Shown: positions 24,741-32,764, counted from the stretch's first letter. The stretch: DNA of 32,764 nucleotides from Chloroflexia bacterium (GCA_016928715.1 JAFGKG010000184.1:1-32764), one strand, 5' to 3'. Translations and numbers: made by a program. Notes: a model not told the origin generated them from the sequence alone.

Positions 24741-25520
24741 ATGAGCAAACGAGGCTACCGCGTCCTGCCCTTTAGCGCGAACCGGCGGATGGCCGCGGCC
24801 AGCGCGGCGGTCTGCCGGGAGCGGAGCACTATCCACATGCTCACCGAGGTCGACGTCAGCGAGCCGCGGCGGCTCATCCGCGAGCACCGCCGGCGCACGG
24901 GCGAGCGGCTTTCGTTCACCGCCTACGTCGTGACCTGCCTGGCCCGGGCGGTCGCCGAGCAGCCCCACCTGAACGCGCTCCGCCGGGGCGGCCGGCTGTT
25001 CCTGCTGGACGACGTCACCGTCGGCGCGCTCGTCGAGCGCGAACTGGGGGGCGAGTCCATCCCCGAGCCCTTTGGCATCCGCGCAGCGGACAAAAAGAGC
25101 TACCGCCAGATTCACGACGAGATCCGCGCCGCCCAGCAGGAGAGCGACGAGCGCCTCGGCGGGCTGTCCGGCATGGCCTGGGTGCGCTTTATCCCCGGCT
25201 TTATGCTGCGGACCTTGATCCGTCTGGCCTCGCGCAGCGTGTACATGGCCCGGCGCTACGGTGTCGTCACGGTCACGGCGGTCGGCATGTTTGCCCGGGG
25301 CCCCCTGTGGGCCGTGCCGGTCAGCGCCGCCACCGTGGCCGTCGCGGTGGGGAGCATTGTAGGCCGGCCGGTGGTGGTCGACGGCCGGCTCGAGGAACGC
25401 GAGCACCTCTGCCTCACCCTCTCCTTCGACCACGATATCGTCGACGGGGCGCCGGCGGCCCGTTTTAGCGGCCGTTTCGCCGAGCTGCTGGCCGGCGGGG
25501 ATGTCCTGCGGGAGGCCTAA
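24741..25520 (+). CDS. Stand-alone 2-oxoacid dehydrogenase acyltransferase (E2) catalytic domain
   Basis: This 259-residue protein corresponds to the E2 catalytic domain alone. It has LSFTAYVVTCLARAVAEQPHLNA near the N-terminus and the C-terminal active-site motif FDHDIVDGAPAARF (His and Asp-Gly as in the family's DHRxxDG). It lacks the lipoyl and peripheral-subunit-binding domains of true dihydrolipoamide acyltransferases, and no E1, E3 or lipoyl-domain gene is nearby. It may be an acyltransferase with another carrier, related in fold to chloramphenicol acetyltransferase; the substrate is unknown. A helical, hydrophobic segment (about residues 140-175) is inserted mid-domain. The ATG at 24741 is preceded by GGGAG; the upstream extension to 24696 is less likely. 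GC and codon use return to the high-GC style here, marking the end of the low-GC block. Confidence 0.82.
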   Translation: MSKRGYRVLPFSANRRMAAASAAVCRERSTIHMLTEVDVSEPRRLIREHRRRTGERLSFTAYVVTCLARAVAEQPHLNALRRGGRLFLLDDVTVGALVERELGGESIPEPFGIRAADKKSYRQIHDEIRAAQQESDERLGGLSGMAWVRFIPGFMLRTLIRLASRSVYMARRYGVVTVTAVGMFARGPLWAVPVSAATVAVAVGSIVGRPVVVDGRLEEREHLCLTLSFDHDIVDGAPAARFSGRFAELLAGGDVLREA

Positions 25521-25585
25521 TCACTCCCGGGGAATGGGGTTTTATTGCCTCGCCACCGAGATGCTTGCCCAAAAACCAGGATTTC

Positions 25586-25651
25586 AACCACCAAGTACAC
25601 AAAGGGAACAAAGGGGGGGGGGAATTTGTGTCCTTGGTGTCCTTTGTGGTT
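25586..25651. repeat. Imperfect 20-bp inverted repeat around a G10 run, between convergent genes
   Basis: The left arm AACCACCAAGTACACAAAGG and the reverse complement of the right arm, AACCACAAAGGACACCAAGG, differ at three positions. The loop holds a run of ten G. It lies between the convergent E2 gene (ends 25520) and the 117-residue gene (ends 25663) and could fold as a bidirectional terminator or be a dispersed intergenic repeat. Confidence 0.75.
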
Positions 25652-25662
25652 CTTATGGTGTC

Positions 25663-26016
25663 TTATGAGCGCTCTCTGCTCTCCATGTACGCGGCTCGAA
25701 AGCTCTCGTATTCGTCCACCAGGGCTTGGGTCGACGGAAAGTTTCGATAGTAGCGGACGTTCCTCTCGAACGGTTCGACGGCCTCGCTGTCCGGCCCATA
25801 AACCAGCAGGGCGACCTTGGCCGCCAGTTGAAAGTACAGCCGGATCTTGGGGCTGAACTCGGTGGCCTTGGCATAGGCCAAATCCCTCGCTGCGCGGTAA
25901 AGCCGGCCGGCCAGATCCGCGCCTGCTTCCCGCAGCAAGTCTCTTTCCCGCTCGCCCGAGGCCAGAAAGCGGGAGATAAAGGCCGTGCCTTGCGGTTCGA
26001 GATCGGGGGACTCCAT
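25663..26016 (-). CDS. Hypothetical protein, 117 residues
   Basis: I do not recognise this protein. It is probably mostly helical and charged, with no signal peptide, membrane segment or cysteine. A segment RAARDLAYAKATEFSPKIR and the ending VDEYESFRAAYMESRER look like an alpha-helical repeat or small bundle. Support for it being real comes from GAGGAG about 11 nt before the ATG at 26016 and a good promoter upstream on the same strand (26149-26178), giving a leader of about 125 nt. It converges with the E2 gene across an inverted repeat and diverges from the ClC gene. A competing frame to 26108 on the same strand has poorer composition and was rejected. Confidence 0.65.
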   Translation of the reverse strand: MESPDLEPQGTAFISRFLASGERERDLLREAGADLAGRLYRAARDLAYAKATEFSPKIRLYFQLAAKVALLVYGPDSEAVEPFERNVRYYRNFPSTQALVDEYESFRAAYMESRERS

Positions 26017-26148
26017 GTGCCCTTGCTCCTCTCTATGGATCGGCTCATCCGCTTATCCGCGTTGCATCCGCTGACGAATCCATTGGCCGGCCCCTGGGGC
26101 CAAAGCATCCAGCCCGGCTATGGAATCCCGGCCGTGCCGGCCGACTTT

Positions 26149-26178
26149 AGTATAGCACGAGGGGGGGTATGGCGTCAA
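26149..26178 (-). promoter_or_regulatory. Promoter for the 117-residue hypothetical gene
   Basis: On the minus strand TTGACG (26178-26173), an 18-bp spacer containing a C7 run, and TATACT (26154-26149). Confidence 0.7.
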
Positions 26179-26193
26179 AGCAAGAACTGCCAC

Positions 26194-26222
26194 TTGCAAT
26201 CGGCTTTGTAGTGTTGTAAGAT
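26194..26222 (+). promoter_or_regulatory. Promoter for the ClC gene
   Basis: TTGCAA (26194-26199), a 17-bp spacer and TAAGAT (26217-26222). The predicted start near 26229 leaves a leader of about 40 nt before the ATG at 26271. Its -35 is divergent from, and 15 bp away from, that of the neighbouring minus-strand promoter. Confidence 0.65.
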
Positions 26223-26270
26223 GTGTTGAAATCCTTGTTTTTGTACAAAAATTTCGGCGGCGAGGCACTG

Positions 26271-29200
26271 ATGCCCAAGGCAGAACCAACGGCCAAAACA
26301 AAGCGGCGGCGCCTTTTTCAATTCGGCGGCCATTCCGAGTTGAGTCTGCTGGCCGTACTGGCCGTCCTGGTGGGCCTGTTGGCCGGGGTCGGGACGGTGG
26401 CCTTTCACTGGCTGCTGGGCAACGGCCTGCTGGGGCGCGGCGACGAGATCCTCCTGCGCCTGGCCGACGGCCGGGAGTGGTCCATCCCGGCCCATGGGGC
26501 CGGCGCGACCTGGTGGGGCGTCGCCCTGGTCCTGGCCCTGCCGCCGGCCGGCCTGCTGCTGGCGGTGCTCCTGGTGCGCCTGCTGGGCCGGGGCGAGCAC
26601 GGCCACGGCGTCGCCGGCATTATGGAGGCCGTGGCCCTGCGCGGGGGCCGCATCCGGCTCTGGCCGGCCCTGGCCCGCATCCTGGCCTCGCTCTCGACCA
26701 TCGCCGCCGGCGGCTCGGCCGGCACGGTCGATCCCAGTGTCCACATCGGCGCTACCCTGGCCTCCTGGCTGGGCCAGCGGCTGCATTTCTCCGAGCGGCG
26801 CCTGCGGGTGCTGGTGGCCTGCGGGACCGCCGCCGGGGTGGCCTCGGCCTTTAACGCGCCCATCGCCGGGGTCTTTTTCGCGCAGGAGATCATCCTGGGC
26901 GAGTTTACGACCACGGCCTTTGGCCTGGTGGTCCTGTCCTCGGTGACCGCCTCGGTCATTGGCCGCATCCTGCGCGGGGAACACCCCGCCTTTGGCATCC
27001 CGGCCTACACGCTGCGCTCCCCCTGGGAGATGTTCCTCTACCTGGGCCTGGGCCTGCTGGCCGGCCTGATCTCGGCGCTCTACGCCCGGGGCCTGTTGGG
27101 CGTCGAATCCCTCTTTGACCGCTGGAAGGGCCCCTTTCTGCTGCGCACCCTCCTGGGCGGGCTCGTCGTGGGGCTGACAGGCTGGGCCTTTCCCCGGCTC
27201 TTGGGGGTGGGCTATGGGAGCATGGATCGCCTGCTGCAGGGGGAGCGCCTGGCCTGGGGCCTGCTGCTGCTCCTCATGCTGCTCAAGCCCCTCCTGACCG
27301 CGGTTACCCTCTCCTCCGGGGGGTCGGGGGGCGTCTTTGCCCCCTCGCTCTTTATCGGCTGCCTGCTGGGCAGCGCCTATGGGCAACTGGCCAACCGCTT
27401 TTTCCCCCAGGTCTCGGCCCCGGCGCCGGCCTATGCCCTGGTGGGCATGGGGGCCGTGCTGGCCGGCGCCGTGCACTGCCCCATCACGGCCATCCTGCTG
27501 CTCTTTGAGATGACCCACGATTACCATGTCATCCTGCCCATCATGCTGTCCGTCGTGGTCAGCACGCTGCTCTCCCAGCGCTTGAGCCCCCGCTCGGTCT
27601 ATACCGAGCGCATGGCCCGTCGGGGGCTGGACATCCGCTTTGGCCGGGACGTCAACGTGATGGAGATGATCACGGTGGAGGAAGCCATGGGCCAGGACTT
27701 TGACGCCGTGCCGCCGGACATGAGCCTGCCGGAGCTGGGTATCCTGTTCGAGCAGAGCGCCCACCACGGCTTTCCGGTGGTCGATGGCGGGGGGCGTTTG
27801 ATCGGCGTGGTTACCCTGTCCGACTATCGGCGGGCCCTGGAGTCGGGCCGCTTGGGCACGGTGGCCGACGTCTGCACCTGCAATCCGGTAGTCGTGCATC
27901 CGGAGCAGAGCCTGAACGATGCCCTGCACCTGATGGCGAGCTGGGACGTCGGCCGGCTGCCGGTGGTGCCTCGGGAGGATTCCTCCCGCATCGTCGGGCT
28001 GCTGCGCCGCCACGATGTCATCCGCGCCTATAACAAGGGCCTGGCCCGCCGTCTGGAAATCGCCCACCAGGTACAGCAGATGCAGGTGGCCAGCTATCGG
28101 CAGGGCGAACTCTTTACCCTGGAACTGCCGTCCGGGGCGGCGGGCGCCGGCCTCCTGGTCAAGGACCTGCGTTTTCCGGCCGGGACGATTGTCGTCTCGG
28201 TCCAGCGAGGGGAGCGGGCCCTGATCCCCCGCGGGGATACCCGGCTGCAGGTCGGGGACCTGCTGGCGGTGATGGTGCAGGATGGCGCCGGGGCCGCGCG
28301 GGTTCGAGAGCTGCTTTTGGAGGGAAAAGGGCTGCCCCGAGGACGGGAGACCCGCTATGGCGAGTACGAGCTGCCGCCCTCGGCGCCGGCGGTCGGTCGG
28401 CCAATCGCCCAACTGGGCCTGCCCCGGGACAGCCTGCTGGTGAGCGTCAAGCGCGCCGGCCGCACCACGATCGCCTATCCCGAGCTGCTTTTGCAGGCCG
28501 GGGACCAGGTCGTGGTCTTTGCCGAGGAGGAGGATATCCCCCTGGTGGAGCACTGCCTGCTGGGGGAGTGCCCCGCGCCGGGACCGGAGGTCGGCCTGCG
28601 CAACCTCCTGCTGCTCGTCGATGGCAGCGAGACGGGCTGGGCGGCGCTGGAGCAGGCCCTGTCGCTGGCCGCCGCGGTGGAGGGAACGATCCACGGCCTC
28701 TGCCTGCTGGAGGGCCGGTTGGAGCAGCACGGGCAGGCGGTCCTGGCCGAGCTGCAGCGGCGCTGCCAGCAGCGCGGCGTGGACTGCTTTGGCTCGCTGC
28801 CGCCGGGCCCATGGGTAGAGGCACTGGATCGCCACGATCTGTCGGAGGATCTGGTGATGCTGCCGGCCTGGGTGTGCCGCCGGGACCAGGGGCAGGTGCT
28901 GCAGCAGTTGTTGCCGCGCACGGACTTGCCGGTTTGGGTCGCGGCCGGCGAGCCCCGGGTCCTGGGACGGCTCTTGGCGGCCTACGACGGTGGGGCGGCC
29001 GCCGGGCGGGCCCTGCGCCTGGCCGCGCAGATGGCGCTGGCCCTGCGGATTCCCCTGGATGTTCTCGGTGTGCCCGGACAGGATGGGGAATACAGCGAGC
29101 TGCTGCAGCGGGCGCGGGCGATTCTGTCCCTGTATGGGCTGGAAGCGACCTGCCTCCAGCGGGAGGGGCCGTCCCTGGAGCAGGTTGTGCTGGCTGTGCA

Positions 29201-29327
29201 GGAGCGGGACAGCGATCTCGTGCTGTTGGGGGTCCATCGGCACGGGTCCCTGTACCGGCCCCGCTTTGCCCGCACTTTGGACGCGCTGCTGTGCCGGACG
29301 GAACGCTCATGGCTGTTATGCAGGTGA
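26271..29327 (+). CDS. ClC chloride channel/transporter with CBS, RCK_C and universal-stress-protein domains
   Basis: This 1018-residue protein has a ClC membrane domain (about 25-440). Landmarks are GHGVAGIMEA (111-120), GSAGTVDPSVHIGA (148-161), AGVASAFNAPIAGVFFAQE (188-206) and GGVFAPSLFIG (353-363). The external gating glutamate expected within the GxEx(P) motif is Val153 (codon GTC), whereas the inner FxxE-type Glu206 is present. CBS domains follow (about 468-585). Two RCK_C/TrkA_C-like domains come next (about 612-685 and 697-765; each has P or G-rich LxVGD/LQAGD turns). USP-like sequence forms the end (about 775-1018, LLLVDGSE), probably two copies. The regulatory half suggests gating by nucleotides or small ligands. 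The ATG at 26271 has GAGG 6 nt upstream; a GTG at 26223 also lies in frame but coincides with the promoter -10 region. Loss of the gating Glu suggests an always-open channel more than a proton-coupled antiporter (inference). Confidence 0.9.
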   Translation: MPKAEPTAKTKRRRLFQFGGHSELSLLAVLAVLVGLLAGVGTVAFHWLLGNGLLGRGDEILLRLADGREWSIPAHGAGATWWGVALVLALPPAGLLLAVLLVRLLGRGEHGHGVAGIMEAVALRGGRIRLWPALARILASLSTIAAGGSAGTVDPSVHIGATLASWLGQRLHFSERRLRVLVACGTAAGVASAFNAPIAGVFFAQEIILGEFTTTAFGLVVLSSVTASVIGRILRGEHPAFGIPAYTLRSPWEMFLYLGLGLLAGLISALYARGLLGVESLFDRWKGPFLLRTLLGGLVVGLTGWAFPRLLGVGYGSMDRLLQGERLAWGLLLLLMLLKPLLTAVTLSSGGSGGVFAPSLFIGCLLGSAYGQLANRFFPQVSAPAPAYALVGMGAVLAGAVHCPITAILLLFEMTHDYHVILPIMLSVVVSTLLSQRLSPRSVYTERMARRGLDIRFGRDVNVMEMITVEEAMGQDFDAVPPDMSLPELGILFEQSAHHGFPVVDGGGRLIGVVTLSDYRRALESGRLGTVADVCTCNPVVVHPEQSLNDALHLMASWDVGRLPVVPREDSSRIVGLLRRHDVIRAYNKGLARRLEIAHQVQQMQVASYRQGELFTLELPSGAAGAGLLVKDLRFPAGTIVVSVQRGERALIPRGDTRLQVGDLLAVMVQDGAGAARVRELLLEGKGLPRGRETRYGEYELPPSAPAVGRPIAQLGLPRDSLLVSVKRAGRTTIAYPELLLQAGDQVVVFAEEEDIPLVEHCLLGECPAPGPEVGLRNLLLLVDGSETGWAALEQALSLAAAVEGTIHGLCLLEGRLEQHGQAVLAELQRRCQQRGVDCFGSLPPGPWVEALDRHDLSEDLVMLPAWVCRRDQGQVLQQLLPRTDLPVWVAAGEPRVLGRLLAAYDGGAAAGRALRLAAQMALALRIPLDVLGVPGQDGEYSELLQRARAILSLYGLEATCLQREGPSLEQVVLAVQERDSDLVLLGVHRHGSLYRPRFARTLDALLCRTERSWLLCR

Positions 29328-29336
29328 TTTTTTAAA

Positions 29337-29365
29337 TTGACAATCCCCTTGTTCCTTGCTACAAT
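29337..29365 (+). promoter_or_regulatory. Promoter for the PAS histidine kinase gene
   Basis: A perfect TTGACA (29337-29342), a 17-bp spacer and TACAAT (29360-29365), 10 bp after the ClC stop codon. The leader before the GTG at 29467 would be about 95 nt. Confidence 0.85.
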
Positions 29366-29466
29366 AGTTCAAAGGAGCCAGGAGTCCCCTCTTTTTTCAA
29401 CCCACGGGCTTTAAGCCTGGTTGCCACGTTGGAAGGAATGTTTTTGGTCGATAGTGAGAGTGCAGG

Positions 29467-31311
29467 GTGAACCAGTACCGCTGTTCCCTACCATTAAGAC
29501 TGGCTCTCGCCACAGCCCTATTGGCTGTTCTTGCCGTAGCCGGTGTCACGGGCTTGTTCATTCACCGCGAGCGACAGAATGTGCAGGTCGAGTTCGAGTC
29601 CCGCGCCGGGATCGTGCTTGACGGTCTGGCGGCGGGTGGGGCTGCGGCGCTCGCCGCTCAGGACCAAAGCGCGCTGCTGGCCTTGGCCGCGGACTATCAG
29701 GAGCACGTCGAGATTGTGCGTGCTTATGATAACGAGGGCAGGTTACTCGCCGCTTTCGGCGATGCGCAGGATCCCTCGCTGGACAGTTTTGCTCGGCGGG
29801 CCGCAGAGAGCGGGTCGATTCTTTTTGAATGGCAGTCCGGGCGGCTGCTGGCCGGCCGGGCGGTGCGGGTCGACCAACAGCGAGGGGGCGCTTTCGTCGT
29901 GGCCCTGTCGGCGGCCTCGCTGCGTTCCCGTGTCGTCGCCGCTGTATGGCCGGGTTTCCTCCTAGGGCTTGCGCTGGCCTTGGTCGGTTTTGTAGGGATG
30001 CTGCTGCTGGGTCGTCCGGTCGCCATGCGTCTGCGGGAGCTGTCGGCCGCTGTGGCCCGCATCTCCAAAGGGGATTTTCAGCAAGAGCTTCCGGTCCGCG
30101 GTCGGGACGAGTTGGCCGCTCTATCCCGGTCCCTCAACACCATGTCCTTGGAGTTAAAATGCAAGGTGCAGTATTGGAAATCCATCATCGAGGCCATGTT
30201 TGAGGGGGTAATTATCGCGGACTATAGCGGAGAGGTCATCGAGATGAACCCCGCGGCGGCCAAGATGTTTGGTTACCAGGTTGGCGAGGTTGCGGATCGA
30301 CAGGTTTCCGATCTTTTCGCCCCCCTGCCGATGAAGAACAAGCCCCGGCGGGAGATTGGGCATTACCTGGACCGGGCGGATGGCTCCCTGTTTGGCCGAC
30401 TGATCGAAGCGGTCGCGGTGCGGGCCGATGGCAGCACCTTTCCGGTGGAGTGGGCCATCACCCGGGTCTCGGGAACGGATCTGCCGACGTTTACCCTGAT
30501 TGTGCACGATATTACCGAGCGACGGCAGGGAGAGCAGGAGCTTCGACAGGCCAGGGACGCGGCCGAGGCCGCCAGTCGGGCCAAAAGCACCTTTTTGGCC
30601 AATATGAGCCACGAGCTGCGCACGCCTCTGGGAGCCATCCTTGGCTACAGCGAGCTGCTGCGGGAGGATGCTTGTACCCGTGGGGATACGGACTTTATGG
30701 CGGACCTGGAAAAGATCCGCACGGCCGGCCAGCATCTGCTGGCCTTGATCGGCGACGTCCTGGATCTCTCCAAGATTGAGGCGGGCAAGCTGAAACTCAG
30801 CCTGGAATCCTTTGATGTGGCAGCCCTGATCGAAGATGCCGTGGTCAGCTCGTGGCCCCTGGCGGTGCAGAACGGCAACGTTATGGAAGTGGGCTATCCA
30901 AAGGACATTGGCACGATGTACGCCGACCGGATCAAGCTGCAGCAGATCCTGATCAATTTGTTGGGCAATGCGGCCAAGTTTACCCAGAATGGTCGCATTG
31001 TCGTATCCGCCGTGCGCGAGACCACGGCCGAGGGGGAGCGGATTTGCTTCCAGGTGGCCGACACCGGTATTGGCATGACCCCGGAGCAGCTCGGGGGCCT
31101 TTTCCAGGACTTTAGCCAGGTCAATTTCCCGATCTCGGAAGGATATGGGGGCTCGGGTTTGGGATTGGCCATCAGTGAACGCTTCTGCCAGCTTATGGGG
31201 GGGCAGATCCGCGTTGAAAGCGAGGTCGGGAAGGGTTCTACCTTTACGGTTTGCCTCCCGGCCGTGGTGCAGCCCCTCAAGGTCCGGGAGGAACTGGAAC
31301 CTGCCGAGTGA
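29467..31311 (+). CDS. Membrane sensor histidine kinase (HAMP-PAS-HisKA-HATPase)
   Basis: This 614-residue kinase has a first membrane helix (about 10-32), a periplasmic sensor region of about 120 residues without recognised family, a second helix (about 158-182), a HAMP domain (183-232), and a PAS domain (about 236-355, EGVIIADYSGEVIEMNPAAAKMFGY at its start, DITERR at its end). The HisKA helix SHELRTPLGAILGYSELL has acceptor H382, and the HATPase_c domain has NLLGNAAKF, DTGIGMTPEQL and GSGLGLAI. All catalytic boxes are intact, in contrast to the kinase in the hdr operon. It starts with GTG at 29467; a 10-codon reading frame beginning at 29438 overlaps this start as GTGA, but its ribosome site is too close to be convincing. 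No response regulator is adjacent. Confidence 0.92.
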   Translation: MNQYRCSLPLRLALATALLAVLAVAGVTGLFIHRERQNVQVEFESRAGIVLDGLAAGGAAALAAQDQSALLALAADYQEHVEIVRAYDNEGRLLAAFGDAQDPSLDSFARRAAESGSILFEWQSGRLLAGRAVRVDQQRGGAFVVALSAASLRSRVVAAVWPGFLLGLALALVGFVGMLLLGRPVAMRLRELSAAVARISKGDFQQELPVRGRDELAALSRSLNTMSLELKCKVQYWKSIIEAMFEGVIIADYSGEVIEMNPAAAKMFGYQVGEVADRQVSDLFAPLPMKNKPRREIGHYLDRADGSLFGRLIEAVAVRADGSTFPVEWAITRVSGTDLPTFTLIVHDITERRQGEQELRQARDAAEAASRAKSTFLANMSHELRTPLGAILGYSELLREDACTRGDTDFMADLEKIRTAGQHLLALIGDVLDLSKIEAGKLKLSLESFDVAALIEDAVVSSWPLAVQNGNVMEVGYPKDIGTMYADRIKLQQILINLLGNAAKFTQNGRIVVSAVRETTAEGERICFQVADTGIGMTPEQLGGLFQDFSQVNFPISEGYGGSGLGLAISERFCQLMGGQIRVESEVGKGSTFTVCLPAVVQPLKVREELEPAE

Positions 31312-31429
31312 ACACTCGGGGACAGTTTTGGAAGCCCGGGGCACGCGGATTGCACGGGTAAGCACAATACTCAAGACTTTGCTGATGCTGTTCCCCAGGC
31401 AGTGCGGTAGTTCAATAGAGAGATTCCCT

Positions 31430-32764
31430 ATGTACCAGAAATTGCCCAACTTGCTGCCAAGTCTGGCCTTGATACTGTTGATATTCGTCTGGATGGTGCC
31501 GGGCAGCGCCGGCCTGGCCGGAGCCCCGGGTCCTGAAGAGGGTGCGGGTTTCCCCCAATCGGATCCTCATCTAGCGATCTCGTTCCCGGAGGAGCATAGT
31601 GTCCGGCCTGGCGCTTGGGTCGATGCCAGTGTATTCCTGTGGCGCATCGAGATCGTTGACTATGGGGGCGACGTCGGCCCCTATACCTCGCTGGCCCTGG
31701 ACGGGTCCGGCCGGCCGCACGTCAGCTACCAAGACCTGACGAACACGGCGCTCAAATACGCCTACCTGAGCGGGACCGCCTGGATCAGCGAGACGGTGGA
31801 CCTCCCGTACGTCGGGCCGTACAGCTCCCTGGCCCTGGACGGGTCCGGCCGGCCGCACATCAGCTATTACGACGCGGCGAACACGGCGCTCAAGTATGCC
31901 TACCTGAGCGGGACCGTCTGGATCAGCGAGACGGTGGACTTGCCGGCCGTGGGGCAATACGGTTCCCTGGCCCTGGACGGGGCCGGTCGGCCGCACATCA
32001 GCTATTACGATGCGGGCAACGAGGCGCTCAAATATGCCCATTCGGATGCGCTCAACTGGACGATCGAGACGGTGGATGCCTCGGGCTCTGTGGGCACCTA
32101 CACCTCGCTGGCCTTGGCTGCGGACAATGCGCCGCACATCAGTTATTACGATGCGGCCAATGGGAACCTCAAGTATGCTCGTTTGGACGGGACAACCTGG
32201 ATCAGCACGACCGTGGACAATCCGGGAGATGTGGGGCTCTATAGCTCACTGGTCCTGGATGCGGACGATCGCCCCCACATCAGCTATTTCGGCCAGAACG
32301 CGCTCAAGTACGCTTTCTACGACGGCGGCCAGTGGCAGGTCCAGACATTGGCTGTCATCGGCCTGTTGGGCGGCTATACCTCGTTGGCCCTGGACGGCCT
32401 GGATCGCCCGCACAGCAGCTATTACGATACCTCTCCCGCAGGGCTTTCTTTTGTTTTCTGGAACGGGGCCGAGTGGTCCGGACAAGTCGTGGACCCCGGG
32501 ACCGGGGTGGGCCTCTATAGCTCGTTGGCCCTGGACACAGCCGGTCGGCCACATATCAGCTACTACGACCAGCCCTCGGGGGAGCTCAGGTACGCGACTG
32601 CCAGCATCTGCACGATTGTAGAGCAGGTACAGATTGGTGGGCCCGGTCAACTGCTGGCCGGTCAGGCCGGCCTTTATACGGCCACCTACGCGCCGCCCAC
32701 GGCCACCCTGCCGCTGACGCTGACCTGGGCCGCCTCCGGAGGAGGCGCCGGCACGGTGGGCCCG
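31430..32764 (+). CDS. Secreted beta-propeller repeat protein (partial, C-terminus off right edge)
   Basis: The visible 445 residues start with a Sec signal peptide (basic YQK, hydrophobic LALILLIFVWMV, then GSAGLAGA). Seven repeats of 45-47 residues follow at about residues 83-400, each of the form GxYxSLALDGxGRPHISYYD...LKYA...W..ETVD. This is the pattern of a propeller-type extracellular repeat, and seven units fit one closed seven-bladed propeller. After the repeats the sequence becomes Thr/Ala/Pro-rich (TATYAPPTATLPLTLTW), as in Ig-like or PKD-like surface domains, and continues past the window. It is probably exported or anchored to the cell surface; its ligand is unknown. The ATG at 31430 has only a weak AGAGAG ribosome site. 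It follows the kinase gene by 118 bp with no clear promoter. Confidence 0.85.
   Translation, partial: MYQKLPNLLPSLALILLIFVWMVPGSAGLAGAPGPEEGAGFPQSDPHLAISFPEEHSVRPGAWVDASVFLWRIEIVDYGGDVGPYTSLALDGSGRPHVSYQDLTNTALKYAYLSGTAWISETVDLPYVGPYSSLALDGSGRPHISYYDAANTALKYAYLSGTVWISETVDLPAVGQYGSLALDGAGRPHISYYDAGNEALKYAHSDALNWTIETVDASGSVGTYTSLALAADNAPHISYYDAANGNLKYARLDGTTWISTTVDNPGDVGLYSSLVLDADDRPHISYFGQNALKYAFYDGGQWQVQTLAVIGLLGGYTSLALDGLDRPHSSYYDTSPAGLSFVFWNGAEWSGQVVDPGTGVGLYSSLALDTAGRPHISYYDQPSGELRYATASICTIVEQVQIGGPGQLLAGQAGLYTATYAPPTATLPLTLTWAASGGGAGTVGP
31676..32635 (+). repeat. Seven tandem coding repeats of 135-141 bp
   Basis: Units begin near 31676, 31814, 31952, 32093, 32234, 32369 and 32510. Units 1 and 2 are nearly identical over long stretches at the DNA level; later units are more diverged, which indicates recent duplication at the 5' end of the array. 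Confidence 0.88.

Noticed and set aside
26175-29243. A 1022-residue open frame on the minus strand
   Set aside because: Antisense to the ClC gene; Gln/Gly/His-rich shadow composition with no domain.
29438-29470. Ten-codon reading frame overlapping the GTG of the PAS kinase
   Set aside because: Its GGAAGGA ribosome site directly abuts the ATG, too close for efficient initiation.

Overview
The window is GC-rich DNA from an anaerobic or facultative bacterium. A soluble heterodisulfide-reductase-like (Hdr) cluster, an MvhD subunit, two-subunit class I fumarase, a lipoprotein sugar-binding protein, GAF-rich sensor kinases and short 7-bp intergenic repeats together suggest Chloroflexota (Anaerolineae-like). 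That placement is inference; there is no rRNA or other marker gene in the window.

Region 1 (1-18167, minus strand) is one long, tightly packed operon read right to left. It starts from a clear sigma-70-type promoter (18139-18167) and a structured leader that ends in an intrinsic terminator (18003-18045) just before the first gene. The order is fumarase alpha, fumarase beta, HdrC, HdrB, an HdrA-like flavoprotein without end domains, a full HdrA, a giant GAF histidine kinase whose phospho-acceptor His is Gln, a 1501-residue HdrA-GltD-HdrA fusion, MvhD, an FrhB/FdhB-like iron-sulfur protein, a [2Fe-2S]/2x[4Fe-4S] protein, and a fumarate reductase/succinate dehydrogenase flavoprotein that runs off the left edge. 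The simplest reading is a soluble complex that couples fumarate/succinate chemistry to NADH and low-potential carriers by flavin-based electron bifurcation or confurcation, with fumarase feeding the same C4 pool.

Region 2 (18178-19502, plus) is an orphan extracellular sugar-binding lipoprotein driven by a promoter so close to the ATG that its mRNA may be leaderless.

Region 3 (19671-24639, plus) is a three-gene block with visibly lower GC than its surroundings: a fusion of a terpene-cyclase-like alpha-toroid to a CHAT caspase-like protease carrying a zinc-ribbon insertion, then a B12-binding radical SAM enzyme and a second radical SAM enzyme with a cysteine-rich C-terminus. I do not recognise this combination. 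It is the best candidate here for an undescribed system.

Region 4 (24741-32764) returns to high GC: a stand-alone 2-oxoacid dehydrogenase E2 catalytic domain, a convergent 117-residue hypothetical gene separated from it by an inverted repeat, a large ClC-CBS-RCK_C-USP chloride channel/transporter whose gating Glu is Val, a conventional HAMP-PAS histidine kinase, and a secreted seven-repeat beta-propeller protein cut by the right edge. No tRNA, rRNA, CRISPR array, transposase or integrase was seen, and no gene-free stretch exceeds about 260 bp.
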